Assembly (NCBI RefSeq): GCF_040581485.1
Contig: NC_090132.1
Span: forward strand, 15,816,146-15,880,145
Reading direction: 5' to 3'
DNA from: Linepithema humile
Taxonomy: Eukaryota > Arthropoda > Insecta > Hymenoptera > Formicidae
Length of the DNA: 64,000 bases
Shown here: piece by piece, positions 13,701 to 23,480 of the stretch
Position numbering within the stretch: position 1 is the first letter of the stretch
How the letters are laid out: every line of letters begins with the position of its first letter
Program-made: the position numbers and the translations under genes
The notes under the pieces: model-generated
What the model was told of the DNA's origin: nothing
The model's input: the letters and a program-made list of their open reading frames with translations, nothing else
Databases searched by the model: none

Positions 13701-16700
13701 AAATTCGAAACTTTTATCTTTAAAAAAATAAAAACGGATTAGAAAATACTGTTAATATTCGAGACAAATAATACATTTGTCATTCGCCTTTAATGATAGG
13801 AAGAGAAGACGAAGATACTTACGTGGAACCCTATACGAGCAGTGAATGGATTTATATCGGGGATCTCGAAGAGAGTCACGTGTGGAAAAGATCTGACAGC
13901 AGAGGTGATGACGATATCACGGATAGCCATAAAGACCGACGGGACTCTCAAGAATCCACGGAGAGCGAAAAGAATTTTAAGAAGAGATATCAAGCGGCCA
14001 CACACAGAATGGTGCATCGAAAAAGCAGCGGCGAGATGTACAAGAGGATACAAACGAAATGTTTCGGTGAGTCGAGCAGTGTTATTCTTATCTCAACAGG
14101 TTTAAAGAAAGTTTGGTATTTCGAAAACTGACATAAAAATAATCGCCAGCGAATTCTTCATCTTTTTCGTGTCTTTTTACTAGTTTCATGCGATCATCTA
14201 CAAGAGAAATTTTTTCTTACATTGAAGTAAAAAATCTTCTTATATTAAAGTTAAAAAACTCTATTAAAATATTAATGAAAGAGCTTAGTTCTCGTGCCAA
14301 TGATTTTCAAGCAGTGATTATAGAAGATAAAGCCACTCTCTACTTCGATATAATCATACTTTTAAAAAAAATTAAACTTCCACTTTACAGATATTAATTA
14401 TTCAAATGTAAAGCGTAAATGAAATTCATTAGTTAATTAATGGTAGTCTAAAGACTGTAGCTATTTTATAAGAACTCCCGTTTAGACGTTCTTAAATCGC
14501 ATTGCAATATTTAATCTCCATGCGAGATTATTCGACACGTGACATGCGGTCCAAACGAGCCGCATCAACGTCGATTTGCGCATCACCAAAGAATGTTCTT
14601 AAACCGTCCCACGCGAAGGCATCCTGCGATAGATCTGACAAGAGGAAGAGTTAGGTGGAAAATAAACAAGGACGAGATAAAGAGAGATAGAGAGGCGTGA
14701 AAAGAGATAAAACCGGAAGAGGAGGAAAGAGAGTGTCAGGAATGACGCGAGACGGGAAAGATAAATAAACGATTAAATCACAGTTAAAGGAATAGGATTT
14801 AGTTTAATGTTCTAACGTAAATTCCACGAAACAGGGTGAACTTATACAGAATAAAGCGACCTGAAGCAAGGATTTTTTGCAAAAATAAGTTTCGCGATGA
14901 AGCCGAATTCATAAAAATGATATGTAATTGCGCTCTCGTTAAAAGTGGTGACTCATGCATATCTAAATTAGGGACGAAGATTAAGAGGGCGAGAGGTAAA
15001 AAATTTAGGTCACGATAAGGAGCAAAAAAAAGCACGAGTAAAGAGAGAAAGGCGGGTGCGGGGGGGAGAGGGGCGCTCTTCCCGATTCTTTAAATAAGCG
15101 CCGCGTAATACTCCGTCGTCTAAATATAATCCACCCGGCGAACCGCCGTCGTGCGAGATGTTCAAGTCCGGCTTGCTCGGTGCGGAGAGAAGGAAGACGG
15201 AGTCGGAGGGAAGGAGTGATTTGTGCCGGCGCGAAGCCGACGAAGAAGCGCGGCACACCGCTCGCAAGCCACGGGGAGCGCACGAGGGCGCCGGAGACGA
15301 GGGGGCCGGCGAGGTGGTGACTTGAAGAAGGAGCTTTTGGCCGGCAGTCAGTGGGTCAGGGCGCCGAGCCGCATTCCACGAGGCCGCCGGCTCGAGGCAC
15401 CGTCTTCGCGAATATCCGCCGTTTTCTGTATACGTCCGCGAGTTCATCTCCGACCGCGGGCACGTTCGTCGGCGAAGGATGCGAGGGTAGCGCTACGTGA
15501 TAAGAAAGCGTTTCTTCGACACGAAAGAAGCGGACAAGCGCGAGTAATAGATTTCACTTCGAGAAAGAGAGAGAGAGAGAGAGAGTTCGTTTTATTAACG
15601 ACCGACGATGGTGTGTAATTCCGCGGGTTCCGAGTGCACGGCGAAAATGGACAAGGACGTGACATTGAAGCAAGCTCTGGAGGAGCTGCTGAAGTGCATG
15701 CTCAGGGTCTGGTGTAGGGAGGGTCAAGCTCTGGCGAGATATGGCGTAACGACGACAGGTATAACGCGCTGACGTGAGGCTGATACACCTTTACCTCCGG
15801 TTGAAAATGATGTTGCGAAAAAAGCGGGGGGAAAATAGCGGTGAATCGTTTCGATCATAAGCGATATTTGCATTCGTTAATTGATTGTTTGTATTGAGCA
15901 TATATAAATTAGACGGGACAATTTCAGAATGCGAAATCGCACATGGAGATGCGTTCGTATAATTATTATGTTATTGAAGTTGAAATGTTTGTTGTGGAAA
16001 ATGTTCATATAAAACAATTTATTTCTCATATTTGCATGGATATTGGAAAATATGGGGTGGAAAATTTTCCGATCTATCACGCATCCATCCCCTTCGGAAA
16101 CAAAATTGACCTGCTTTGGTGTTTTGCGCAGAAATCAGTTGGTTGTAGCGAATAGAATAAACAGAGACGAAGTTTTTTTCCCGCTTCACTCTGTACGCGC
16201 TGCGTTAAATGATTATTGCAGAAATTAATTTTTTCCGCTCTTGCGGATTTAATTATAACGCGCAGCTGACTAGAGAGCGTTATTATCAAGACTACGGGGG
16301 ATAATTTGTATTCATGGCTTGATTTCTATTCATGAAGCACTGTTTGGCGCGCTACGGCGCCAAATTAACGGCAACATAAATATCCATAGCGAAGATACCA
16401 GTTCTTCTCCCGACACAAAGATTCAAAGTATACACTTCGATCGAGGGTCGGCCAAGAATCGCCAAGACAAGGCTGTCTTAATCAGTACATCTGCCATCGT
16501 CCAAGTACGCACACATCGATATAAGTTCACATAGCGACTACGAGAAGACCTATTTCATTGATAAAGCGTGACATTTATGTTTGCGACTTTATTGGTACAT
16601 CGACATTTTTTTTTTTTTTTTTTTTTTTTAAGTTTAAATTGGTCAAAGAATCTACGGATGGCAGGACGTACGGTGAACCTGGGATATATACGGAATAACA

Positions 16701-18753
16701 CTACGCTGTAGCACTGTCTATGTATATCTGCATCCGGTAGTGCTTGCGACGCCGTATAGGATGAACTTCGCGCGCGCAATCAAGTTGCGTTTTTTCCAGC
16801 GTCTTTCACGTTCATGATCAAAGCGAGGACTAAAATGGATAAGCCTGCAACGGCGTGAAAAATAAAAGCGGCTCGATAGCGGCACGACGACGGCGACGAG
16901 TCGCCTCTGCATGACGGAAGGGAAAGGTCTGAGGCCCTAAATATGCTCGACTACGTTTGTAGCGCACGTTGATGCGGCGTTTCGCACCTTTTTGCGCGAA
17001 ACGTTTGCATGCCGTTTTTCTTCCGCTTCGATCTTCTCTGATCTAGAATGACCGATTTACTTGCCCGATTGTGTCTCGCATAGACATAATCGTGTCGCAT
17101 TATTCTCGAGGTAGCCGCTCGATACTGATACCACGTGGTGTCACTATAAAGCGAGAGGCTTAACAATTTACCACCTCACATACGATTCTCTTTGCTCGCG
17201 TATTAAATGCTTCTCGTCTAAATATAATCCGTCCAGTGGGATGGATTCGCATATTAAATACTAGTAAGAGGAATTAAAGTGATTTACTTCGACATATGAA
17301 ATAACACGATAAAGAGTACGTAATGTTCCTTTCACAAATGCAGAAATATAAATGCAAAGAAATAATACGCATTATAGAAATATTAAAAATATAAAAAATT
17401 AGACAAACTTGAGATTAGTTAAATTTTTTTTGAACTTTGTATTTAATGCGACAATAAATTACCATTAATGAAAAAAATTGCTCACAAATTATCGTAAATA
17501 TGCATTTTAATATTTGCGTATATATTTTTTTGCAAATAAAAAATATATTCAAGATTAAACAAGATTCTGATAATCTTAACGCTCACTTATAAAAAAATTA
17601 CTTTGGAGCTCTTTATTTTTTTTATAAAATAATATACTCGTAGGTGTTATTTCAAGAATATAAATATAAATTACTTTTTGATCTATATATTTCTCCGCCT
17701 TAGTGTGGAGAAGCGGCGTTAAGCTCATGTTGCATGTTTTGTGTTCGCAGAGAGTGACAAGAGGGTGATCGTAAAACGCGAAGCTGGCGGCGAGTTCGGT
17801 TTCCGCATTCATGGCTCCAAGCCCGTCGTGGTTTCCGCGATCGAGCCAGACACGCCCGCGGAGTGTTCCGGTCTCGAGGTTGGCGACATCATCATGTCGG
17901 TGAACGGCAGAAGCGTCATGGACGCCACGCACTCGGAGGTCGTGAGATTGGCGCACTCCGGCACGGACGTCCTGGAACTGGAAGTCGCAAGGACCTGCAA
18001 CGTATTGGCGCCGCGGGTTGCGCGTGCAGGAGTTAAAGAAAGCGAAGAGGCACCTCTCTACTCGGGATACTTGTGGAGGAAATCGACGTCGTCGAGCGCG
18101 GAGAAATGGGTTCGAAGATGGTTCGCTCTTCGTCGTGATAACTGCCTGTACTGCTACAAGACTGACGCGGTAAGCAAAAATTGCTATTTTAAAAAATACA
18201 AGCAAACTTGTGGAATAAACACATGATGCACATTTATGAGTTTCTACGTAGAAAGTCTTCTTAGAATTAATAATAAAAAAAATGAGAATTTTTTTAAAGT
18301 ACGTTTTGTAGAAAACTAAAAGCATATTTGCTTTTTGTTTTAGAGAATATAATGATCAGAAATTTCAATGTGAGATTAAAATTTCAAATGGAAATTGCCA
18401 ATACGTTCGATCTATGAAAATCGAGACAGTTTATATTTAGAATATATTTGTCTTAGGATTCGCAACCGGTAGGGGCAGTAATGCTCCTCAAGTACGACGT
18501 GGAGTATACGCCTGAATTGAGAGTGCACAGTTTCGCGATAAAGAAACACGGTGCTCCGACGCTACGACTGGCAGCCGATACCGAAGATGCGGCGGCTCGA
18601 TGGGCTACGGTTATACGTGAAGCTGTCGAGAGGAACGATCAGGTATTTAAATTGAATCGCTGTTCTAATTTTTCAATCATTAAAAAAAATATACATATAT
18701 ATAGTAATTTTAAATTTAAAAATATATATTTTTTTAATTTTAAATTTTTTTAA

Positions 18754-18801
<48 letters not shown>

Positions 18802-19429
18802 TATATTATATTACATATATTATATATAAATTTTTCATATAGTTATTTTATTTAAATAACTATATAATATTATTCTGCAAACATTTTACGAGTTTGTTTC
18901 GATAGTTTTGAACAAATTTTCTTTTTTTTTAAATAATCGCCTACTATTTTTTCTCAGATTGACACTTGGCTGGATTCTTCGCTAAGGATGAGAGAAATGG
19001 CTGCGTGTGCTATTCAGAGGGCAGATTGTTTCGGATATTTGAGCAAACAGCAGGAACACGCACGGAAAACGTCCTCGCCCACCGGTTGGTCCCGGCGTTA
19101 TTGCGTGTTGAAGGACGCAGCGCTATATTTCTACGATGACGCCAACGCCGAGAAGGCGTTCGGCGTGGCGTGTCTGCACGGTTTTAGGGTGCATAGCAGC
19201 GCTCCGAGTTCCGGCGGCAGGAAGCACGCTTTCGAGCTGCAGCCACCGGATCCCACGCAGAGAAGCTATATCTTCGCTACCGAGTCCGAAATGGATAAGA
19301 AACGGTGAATAAAGCGTAATTGTCGGTTGCGCTTTCACGATTTCACTCTATCACACGTCACGTGTATTTATTTTCAGGTGGTTGGCCGCCCTCGAATATT
19401 CGATCGACCGATGGATAAAGATAGGTTGA
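910..19429 (+). CDS. PDZ and double PH domain scaffold protein, 17 exons, long isoform
   Basis: Exons joined by GT/AG and phase: 910-1092, 3098-3537, 5308-5612, 6394-6797, 7004-7348, 7442-7586, 7808-8267, 9483-9858, 10070-10282, 10433-11011, 11251-11550, 12595-12895, 13800-14066, 17751-18169, 18457-18642, 18958-19304, 19378-19429. They total 5322 nt, an unbroken frame of 1773 residues. Residues 1 to about 1440 look disordered, rich in Ser, Pro, Arg and Glu, with a 23-Gln tract. A PDZ domain (about 1443-1521) has the carboxylate loop EFGF and resembles the RGS12/PDZ-RhoGEF class. PH1 is about 1543-1637. PH2 is about 1665-1770 and carries the usual Trp in its last helix (KKRWLAAL). The protein ends three residues after PH2. 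PDZ domains bind C-terminal peptides and PH domains often bind phosphoinositides, so a membrane-associated scaffold is likely. I do not recognise the orthologue. CNK, syntrophin and ARHGAP21 differ in domain order. The first exon is the least certain part. Confidence 0.8.
1093..3097 (+). other. Intron 1 of the scaffold gene
   Basis: AT-rich sequence without recognisable genes or elements. A reverse-strand open frame at 2143-2349 is not convincing. The segment at 2100-2350 is somewhat more GC-rich than its surroundings. Confidence 0.5.
3098..3537 (+). CDS. Scaffold gene, exon 2
   Basis: The acceptor TTTGCGGCAG precedes GTG in phase 0, and the donor AG|GTGAGT leaves phase 2. The exon opens with VDVSTQVDL, which resembles a dynein light chain (LC8) docking site. 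It carries typical coding composition, with a GC-rich third position against AT-rich introns. Confidence 0.85.
3538..5307 (+). other. Intron 2 of the scaffold gene
   Basis: Mostly AT-rich. A C homopolymer-like tract lies at about 4686-4711. A GC-richer patch at about 4430-4530 has no family I recognise. No exon is needed here, because exons 2 and 3 join in phase. Confidence 0.5.
5308..5612 (+). CDS. Scaffold gene, exon 3
   Basis: It enters with one base that completes an Arg codon and leaves in phase 1 at TTG|GTAAGT. It encodes a polyproline stretch (PPVVPPPPAS) followed by KHVSF at about residues 247-251. KHVSF fits the RVxF docking consensus for protein phosphatase 1. Confidence 0.85.
5613..6393 (+). 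other. Intron 3 of the scaffold gene
   Basis: AT-rich, with a GC-richer patch at about 5820-5960 that differs in composition from its flanks. I could not place this patch in a known repeat family. Confidence 0.4.
6394..6797 (+). CDS. Scaffold gene, exon 4
   Basis: The acceptor TTCGTTCCAG supplies AG to complete Glu. The donor GTT|GTAAGT is phase 0. The exon contains KTQATQTEI and GAQTN, two more TQT-like peptides, then a Pro/Thr-rich tail. Confidence 0.85.
7004..7348 (+). CDS. Scaffold gene, exon 5
   Basis: A phase 0 exon of 115 codons, from the acceptor CGTTTTTCAG to the donor GAG|GTATAA. It is rich in Arg, Ser and Pro (for example RRSFDLDDQE). No known domain is seen. Confidence 0.85.
7442..7586 (+). 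CDS. Scaffold gene, exon 6
   Basis: It enters in phase 0 after TTGTTCTTAG and leaves in phase 1 at GCAA|GTATGT. The sequence includes RKRSVSLEDG, a basophilic-kinase-like serine context, and then a TSPTSPTAT run. Confidence 0.8.
7808..8267 (+). CDS. Scaffold gene, exon 7
   Basis: It enters after CGTCCAG with two bases that complete Ile, and ends in phase 2 at CCAAG|GTAGAT. About 153 codons with many SP/TP dipeptides (RRIPQTPKDD, PPSPRIRLEPATP) suggest proline-directed phosphorylation sites. Confidence 0.8.
8268..9482 (+). other. Intron 7 of the scaffold gene
   Basis: AT-rich, with no feature seen apart from the long pyrimidine tract at its acceptor. Confidence 0.5.
9483..9858 (+). CDS. Scaffold gene, exon 8
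   Basis: The acceptor is a long T/C tract ending CCCCAG, and the donor GAG|GTGAGT is phase 0. The exon is a Ser/Thr/Ala low-complexity segment (SETSEDYVTANTSTETG) with no recognisable fold. Confidence 0.85.
10070..10282 (+). CDS. Scaffold gene, exon 9
   Basis: A 71-codon phase 0 exon from GTGATTAG to GAT|GTAAGT. It encodes an acidic, Pro-rich and Ser-rich stretch (EEPCSPPPILEEAE, then seven serines). The flanking exons need exactly this phase, which supports it. Confidence 0.8.
10433..11011 (+). CDS. Scaffold gene, exon 10, with polyglutamine
   Basis: A 193-codon phase 0 exon, TTCATTTCAG to GAA|GTAAGT. It contains 23 consecutive Gln codons (10715-10783; CAG interrupted by CAA) and, further on, seven His codons. 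The motif RRRKKKTFSLDFLG near its start is basic, followed by a hydrophobic segment. The repeat is likely to vary in length between individuals. Confidence 0.85.
11251..11550 (+). CDS. Scaffold gene, exon 11
   Basis: A 100-codon phase 0 exon, ATCGCGTTGCAG to GAGAGAGAG|GTGATA. It is rich in RSP/LSP serines and ends with HCHHCGRE, a small Cys/His cluster that is too short to be called a zinc site. Confidence 0.8.
11551..12594 (+). other. Intron 11 of the scaffold gene
   Basis: AT-rich, nothing recognisable. Confidence 0.5.
12595..12895 (+). CDS. Scaffold gene, exon 12
   Basis: It enters in phase 0 after GCTTTATCTCGAG and leaves in phase 1 at ACAG|GTGAAT. It is highly charged and Arg/Ser-rich (RRHRRSSAVSR), with no known fold. 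Confidence 0.75.
13150..13405 (+). repeat. Diverged tandem repeat in intron 12
   Basis: The block GTCAACAAAACGACGCG occurs at 13176 and again at 13291, a period of about 115 bp. Related flanks (CGTGAATCGTCGCTTGATCT and CGTGAACCGTCGCTAATCT) follow each copy. A weaker third copy may start near 13400. This is much more CpG-rich than the surrounding intron. Confidence 0.6.
13800..14066 (+). CDS. Scaffold gene, exon 13
   Basis: It enters after TTTAATGATAG with two bases that complete Gly, and ends in phase 1 at TTCG|GTGAGT. It begins with an acidic stretch (REDEDTYVEPY) and ends in a basic, helix-like segment (KKRYQAATHRMVHRKSSG). It joins the PDZ exon in the long isoform. Confidence 0.8.
14067..15049 (+). 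other. Intron 13, left part
   Basis: AT-rich, then a purine-rich stretch at about 14635-14770. No gene seen. Confidence 0.45.
15050..15607 (+). promoter_or_regulatory. Putative internal promoter and 5'UTR of the short isoform
   Basis: A GC- and CpG-rich island within an otherwise AT-rich 3.7-kb intron. It has a TATA-like TTTAAATA near 15089, an arthropod-type initiator TCAGT at 15348-15352, and a GA dinucleotide repeat just before the ATG at 15608. It looks like the leader of the alternative first exon. The TATA-like and initiator sites are about 260 bp apart, so they are unlikely to serve the same start. Confidence 0.45.
15608..15758 (+). CDS. Alternative first coding exon, short PDZ-PH-PH isoform
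   Basis: The ATG opens 50 codons plus one base and ends at ACAG|GTATAA in phase 1. That is the phase needed by the PDZ exon at 17751. Joining 15608-15758 to 17751-18169, 18457-18642, 18958-19304 and 19378-19429 gives 1155 nt, or 384 residues. The unique N-terminus contains a likely amphipathic helix with Cys (LKQALEELLKCMLRVWC). The exon could instead be a cassette in a longer transcript, but phase 1 entry and an ATG after a GC-rich leader favour a first exon. Confidence 0.65.
15759..17750 (+). other. Intron 13, right part
   Basis: Shared intron between the alternative exon and the PDZ exon. It holds a long T homopolymer at about 16608-16630 and a moderately GC-rich patch at 16700-17250. Short open frames on both strands are not convincing. 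Confidence 0.45.
17751..18169 (+). CDS. Scaffold gene, exon 14: PDZ domain and start of PH1
   Basis: The acceptor TTTGTGTTCGCAG accepts phase 1 and completes Glu from G+AG. The exon holds the whole PDZ domain. The ligand loop is GGEFGFRI, the second core segment is GLEVGDIIMSVNG, and the helix alphaB region is THSEVVRLAH, whose first His suggests class I preference for Ser/Thr ligands. PH1 begins near YSGYLWRKS and continues through WVRRWFALR. Both the 17-exon and the short transcript would use this exon. Confidence 0.92.
18457..18642 (+). CDS. Scaffold gene, exon 15: rest of PH1
   Basis: A 62-codon phase 0 exon, TTGTCTTAG to CAG|GTATTT. It covers the PH1 strands (FAIKKHGAPTLRLAA) and the C-terminal helix with the conserved Trp (ARWATVIREAV). 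Confidence 0.9.
18756..18799. repeat. (TA)n microsatellite
   Basis: About 40 bp of alternating TA within intron 15 of the scaffold gene. Confidence 0.9.
18958..19304 (+). CDS. Scaffold gene, exon 16: PH2
   Basis: It enters in phase 0 after TTTTTTCTCAG and leaves in phase 2 at AAACG|GTGAAT. PH2 starts at DCFGYLSKQ and has the canonical WSRRYCVLKDAALYFY strand pair. A linker helix (IDTWLDSSLRMREMAACAI) precedes it. Confidence 0.9.
19378..19429 (+). CDS. Scaffold gene, exon 17: PH2 helix and stop
   Basis: The short last coding exon follows TTTATTTTCAG. Together with exon 16 it rebuilds KKRWLAALEYS, the diagnostic final PH helix, and ends in RWIKIG and TGA. Confidence 0.88.
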
Positions 19430-19691
19430 TGCGAAACAATCCGCCCTACGACGAATCCAACGAGTCGCAGTAGCGAAGATCGTCCAAGGAAATATCCTCG
19501 TCCGCACCCGCTTCCGGTTCCTAAGACGTTGTGAAAAACATCCGTGACAATCGCCGTTGTTACCTCGACGATCGGCACACGCACTCGCGGATGTTGTCAA
19601 GACTCTCATTTCGACGCAACATTATTCAATCTCATCGTCACGATCATCATTGTAGCTGCTGATTAACAGTGACGTCACGTTAAATTGTTCA

Positions 19692-19697
19692 AATAAA
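19692..19697 (+). terminator. Candidate polyadenylation signal, scaffold gene
   Basis: AATAAA lies 263 bp after the stop codon. It is the first canonical signal downstream of it, so it probably marks the 3' end of both isoforms. Confidence 0.5.
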
Positions 19698-19699
19698 AC

Positions 19700-20740
19700 G
19701 TTGAAAACGTGCATTTTGTGTCCCATTTTGTGCGATCAATTTCATCGCGCGTATCGTCGTTGTGTAATCGGTATTGTTTATCAGCAGTTTAATTCGCAAG
19801 TCCATTAAACGTCATCGAAACTATTTGAGCAGAGATTGAAATCTTGGTGAACTTGACTTTCGAAACACGCTATCAAAATAGAAAAACGTACCTTCCGCCA
19901 GTTGTTGCATTTTCTTTGTCGCGAATAAGTATGACAAAGTCCCTATCGAAATCCAAATTCACTAAGATTATACGAATTTCAATTTTCGAACTGTACTTTA
20001 GAACTCATCGCTAGAGGCGCGTTAATCTTTCCCATTTAATCCCATCCTGTCCATTGTATATCTCATCATCGACGTAATACTTTACGAATACTGATCAAAA
20101 TGTGCTTGTAAAAATGATGGACACTGAAGAAACTGAATTTTCTTGATTATCACGACACGATCTATCCGCGGCGGTCTCGATATGTCTGCGAAAATGGATG
20201 TCCTTCGAAGCTGTTTGTCGCTGAAATTCTATACGCACACGAAGACAACTCTAAAGCTGAGGAGAGTATCTTTAAGAACGAGACGAAGTTCGTTCATCGG
20301 ACGATTAATTAATTGTAACAGCGAATCGGTAGAAAGAGAAAAATATACACTTTGCGAGTCGCAATACGCGTATACGTGCATGCGTAGCGATAGTTACGCG
20401 TATGCGGCGTACATGTGCATGTGGAATTGCCATTAACCAATATATCGCTATTCTTACCAATGCCAATATTTGTATTAATCGCGGGATTCTGCCCGTGAGA
20501 ACGTGAAAAACGAAGCAACTGCGCGCGTGCAGGCATGTCTAGATTGTATAAACCCGTGCATACGTTATCTGTGCAATAGAAGAAAAAACCAAGGACATCG
20601 CGCATTTCTGTCAAAAATCACGCGCATATTTTCGCGTATATGGTGGGAAGTGTGAGGAGACCGGCGTACATTTTAAGGAGAGGATAACCCTACACTGGCA
20701 CATCAGGTTCAGACTGATCCTGCCCGCTCCTACCGGTGTA
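19700..20740. other. Intergenic DNA after the scaffold gene
   Basis: Mixed composition, no convincing gene. It ends at a transposon-like terminus at 20742. Confidence 0.4.
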
Positions 20741-20741
20741 T

Positions 20742-20790
20742 ATAGGGTGTCCCGGAATTATCGGTACACATTTTTTCGAACAATTAATGG
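20742..20790. mobile_element. Solo transposon-like terminus
   Basis: The sequence TATAGGGTGTCCCGGAATTA starts sharply inside unrelated DNA. Termini of the GGGTGTCCC type are frequent ends of insect DNA transposons and their relics. I found no matching inverted end nearby, so this is at most a fragment. Confidence 0.3.
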
Positions 20791-21868
20791 AAATTAAATT
20801 AACAAGATACACATGACGGCTGTCTTGGTAAATTAATAAATTTTATAATAAAAAAAAATGATAAGAAAACTTTATTTTTAAATGCAACTTTAAGAATATT
20901 TTAATCGAAGGCTCATTATTGGCCAAAAAATTTTCAATGTTTACTTTATTCGTATTAAAAATTCAGAAATGTGATGTCTACTGATTTCATATTTTCTTGA
21001 AAGGAAAAGTTAAATGCAAATGATCTAAATAAATCGTTCAAATGTGTATCAATGATTTCAGAGACACTCTTAACATTTTTAAGAGAAAACTTTTCATTTT
21101 TAAACTTCTTTCGAACTATATATATATAGTACATAAATTATATAAACTTATTTTCTCTTTTAGACATATTTTTATTAGCGTGTATTGTGTTTTATTCGTG
21201 TATTGATGGAGAAAAATATTGAAAAACGAGTTAACGTAAAATGGCAGCGGAATGACGATACAGGATTCTCAATGTGACAATCCTGTATATGCGAAAAGGG
21301 AACGGTAGATATACAGAGTTAAACGAACGAGACACAGTGCGCATCGTCGCGACGGCGTGGCGCTGAATTTAATAGCGTCTTCGATGAGAGAGCGACCGCA
21401 GCAAATATGAAGAGGCAGCGAAGAGAAAAACAGGAAGAAGATGCAGGCGCGAAGAACAAGGCATACCGACGATATCGTCGTTACGAACTACATTGTTTTA
21501 CGATCGGCGCGTCGACTAGAGTTTATTAGGGAACGACATCGTTTAAAATCGAAAGCTTGTGTAAATCGAACGGAGCCAGGTCAACCGCTCAAAATTTCAG
21601 ATAATAAAATAGAAAGTTTAATACAACGTTAGAATGGAATGTACATGTCATTTACCCCAATTTTTATTCAACACCGACTTTGAGTTGAGTGTTTTTCTTG
21701 TATTATCGATCAAACGTCATATTCAAATATTATTTGTTTACTCATTTTATGTATCTTCGTCACCTGAAGAGATAAAATTATTGTCCTATAATTTTATTTA
21801 TCGAATAAATATTAAATATCAACATTGAAATATAAAGAAGCAAAAAGAGCCAATTGTTCGTGCAAAAA

Positions 21869-21971
21869 CATGCATTTAAATGAAATAAACAAACGTTTCA
21901 GCCTGTCATCAGGCCTTTTTCGGTGTCAATAATAATGTGTCGTAGGGAGTAAATTAACATTTAAATGCATG
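21869..21971 (-). mobile_element. Possible retroelement remnant with hammerhead-like motif
   Basis: A 14-bp inverted repeat (CATGCATTTAAATG at 21869-21882, its complement at 21958-21971) encloses a minus-strand segment with CTGATGA and GAAAC (21895-21912). These are the conserved halves of a hammerhead ribozyme core, as found in the terminal repeats of Penelope-like elements. Here the bases between the halves pair poorly as stem II. Instead GCCTG-ATGA-CAGGC forms a small hairpin (21901-21914). It is probably a degenerate copy. Confidence 0.3.
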
Positions 21972-22189
21972 CAATTTTACAGCATGCATGCGATATTAAT
22001 AGATTGTCAGATAGACTGCACGAAAACAGTAATAAACGGAGTCAAACATTTTGCAACAATGAGATATGTGTAACAAGTCAAGCATTTCGCACTAAAATAA
22101 TTCCTGTATTTGTTAATATTTCGAACACATATTCATTAAATGATACACAACGTTTCTGAGAAGCGTGATACTCTCTCGAAGTTGTTTAT

Positions 22190-23480
22190 TAATCAAAGTG
22201 TAGCAACAGCGACAGCCTCAATGCCTGATTCTGCTTCGTATCGTACGAAGCAGTGAGAATCATCGTCGGGAATGATGATTAAGACTCGACGTGGCGGCAA
22301 TCGGGGGGGCTCGATCGATCGAGCACATGCACAGAACCGACGGTGAGCGCTGAACGAATAGCTGAAAAGCCGAGATCTCAATTACGATGATCGCAATGAA
22401 ATATCGAGAGAGAGATTTTTAAGAGAGCGCGCAGCCAGCCGCGCGGCGGCGATGCGCGCAGATAAATTTGGGTCTCGCTTGCTTGGGGCGCGTTGCGCGC
22501 ATCGTCCGCGGCTGGACCGGTGGTATCCGTTTGATAGCAGATAGCAGGCCGAACGATGCTGGTATGTTCTCATTACGCGTCGTGTAGGTATGCGGCGGCC
22601 GGTCCGTGTTCTTCGTACTTCGAGGTCTGCGCGCCCCACGTCGCTGCGCATCTCACTCCCTTTTTCATGCATCCGTTGCGCTTGCACTCGCAGCGCGCTC
22701 CGACGACGCTCCGTCTCTGTCTTCATCCTCGGCTTTCTCTTCTCCGTCGGCGAGCGCCGTAGCGCGTCTACAAAGTGGAATTTCCACAAGTTTCTTCCGC
22801 GGCAAATGTAATGCGGTGGAAAAAAATAGAGAAAAAAAAAAAGAATTATGTAAAGAGCTACAGCTATCCCCAAGGAATGCTTTGCGCAGCCAGCTCACAC
22901 TTCTTCCCGCTCGAGAAATTCCATAGTGATTCGACGAATTCGGTGGAATCCTCACTTAAACGCTCGCCGTCTCTCTCGGTGCCACCTCCATTCGGCGCCG
23001 CATCTCTCGTTCTGTCTCCCAGCGCGACGGTGATCTCGATGACGTTGTTGTGGGCAACGCGCTCTTATGGCCACACGACGGCGGTGCGCGCGCGGTGGTA
23101 GTGGTGATAGCGATGGTGGTGGTAAGATGCCGAGCTTGGTAGTGATGGAATGAATCGGCGAGACGAGAGGAGAGGGAACTAGTTCAGTGAACAAAACAAC
23201 GTGAGAGGCAGTTGCACGCTGTAGCAACGCTGCGGCGTTGTACTCACGCCGCGCGTACTCACATGAGCGCGGATGAGACAAGAGAGCTTTAACCCTGCCA
23301 CGCTCCATACGCGCGCGGCACATGCATAAAGAGCTCTTTTAATTTTACATTAGGCTATTCGATACCTGCGAGCAGGGTTTAACGGATCGCGGTGAAAGAG
23401 CTCTCGCGACACGCACTGAATATCGCGTTCACGAGCGCTCGTTTGCAATCGCGCTCGCGTTACGAACGTCGAAGACGCGT
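22190..23480. promoter_or_regulatory. GC-rich intergenic island
   Basis: CpG-rich block with open frames on both strands that are all Arg/Ser/Ala low complexity. It could be a promoter or enhancer of a non-coding transcript or a distal start of the downstream zinc-finger gene. The strand cannot be told. Confidence 0.35.
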
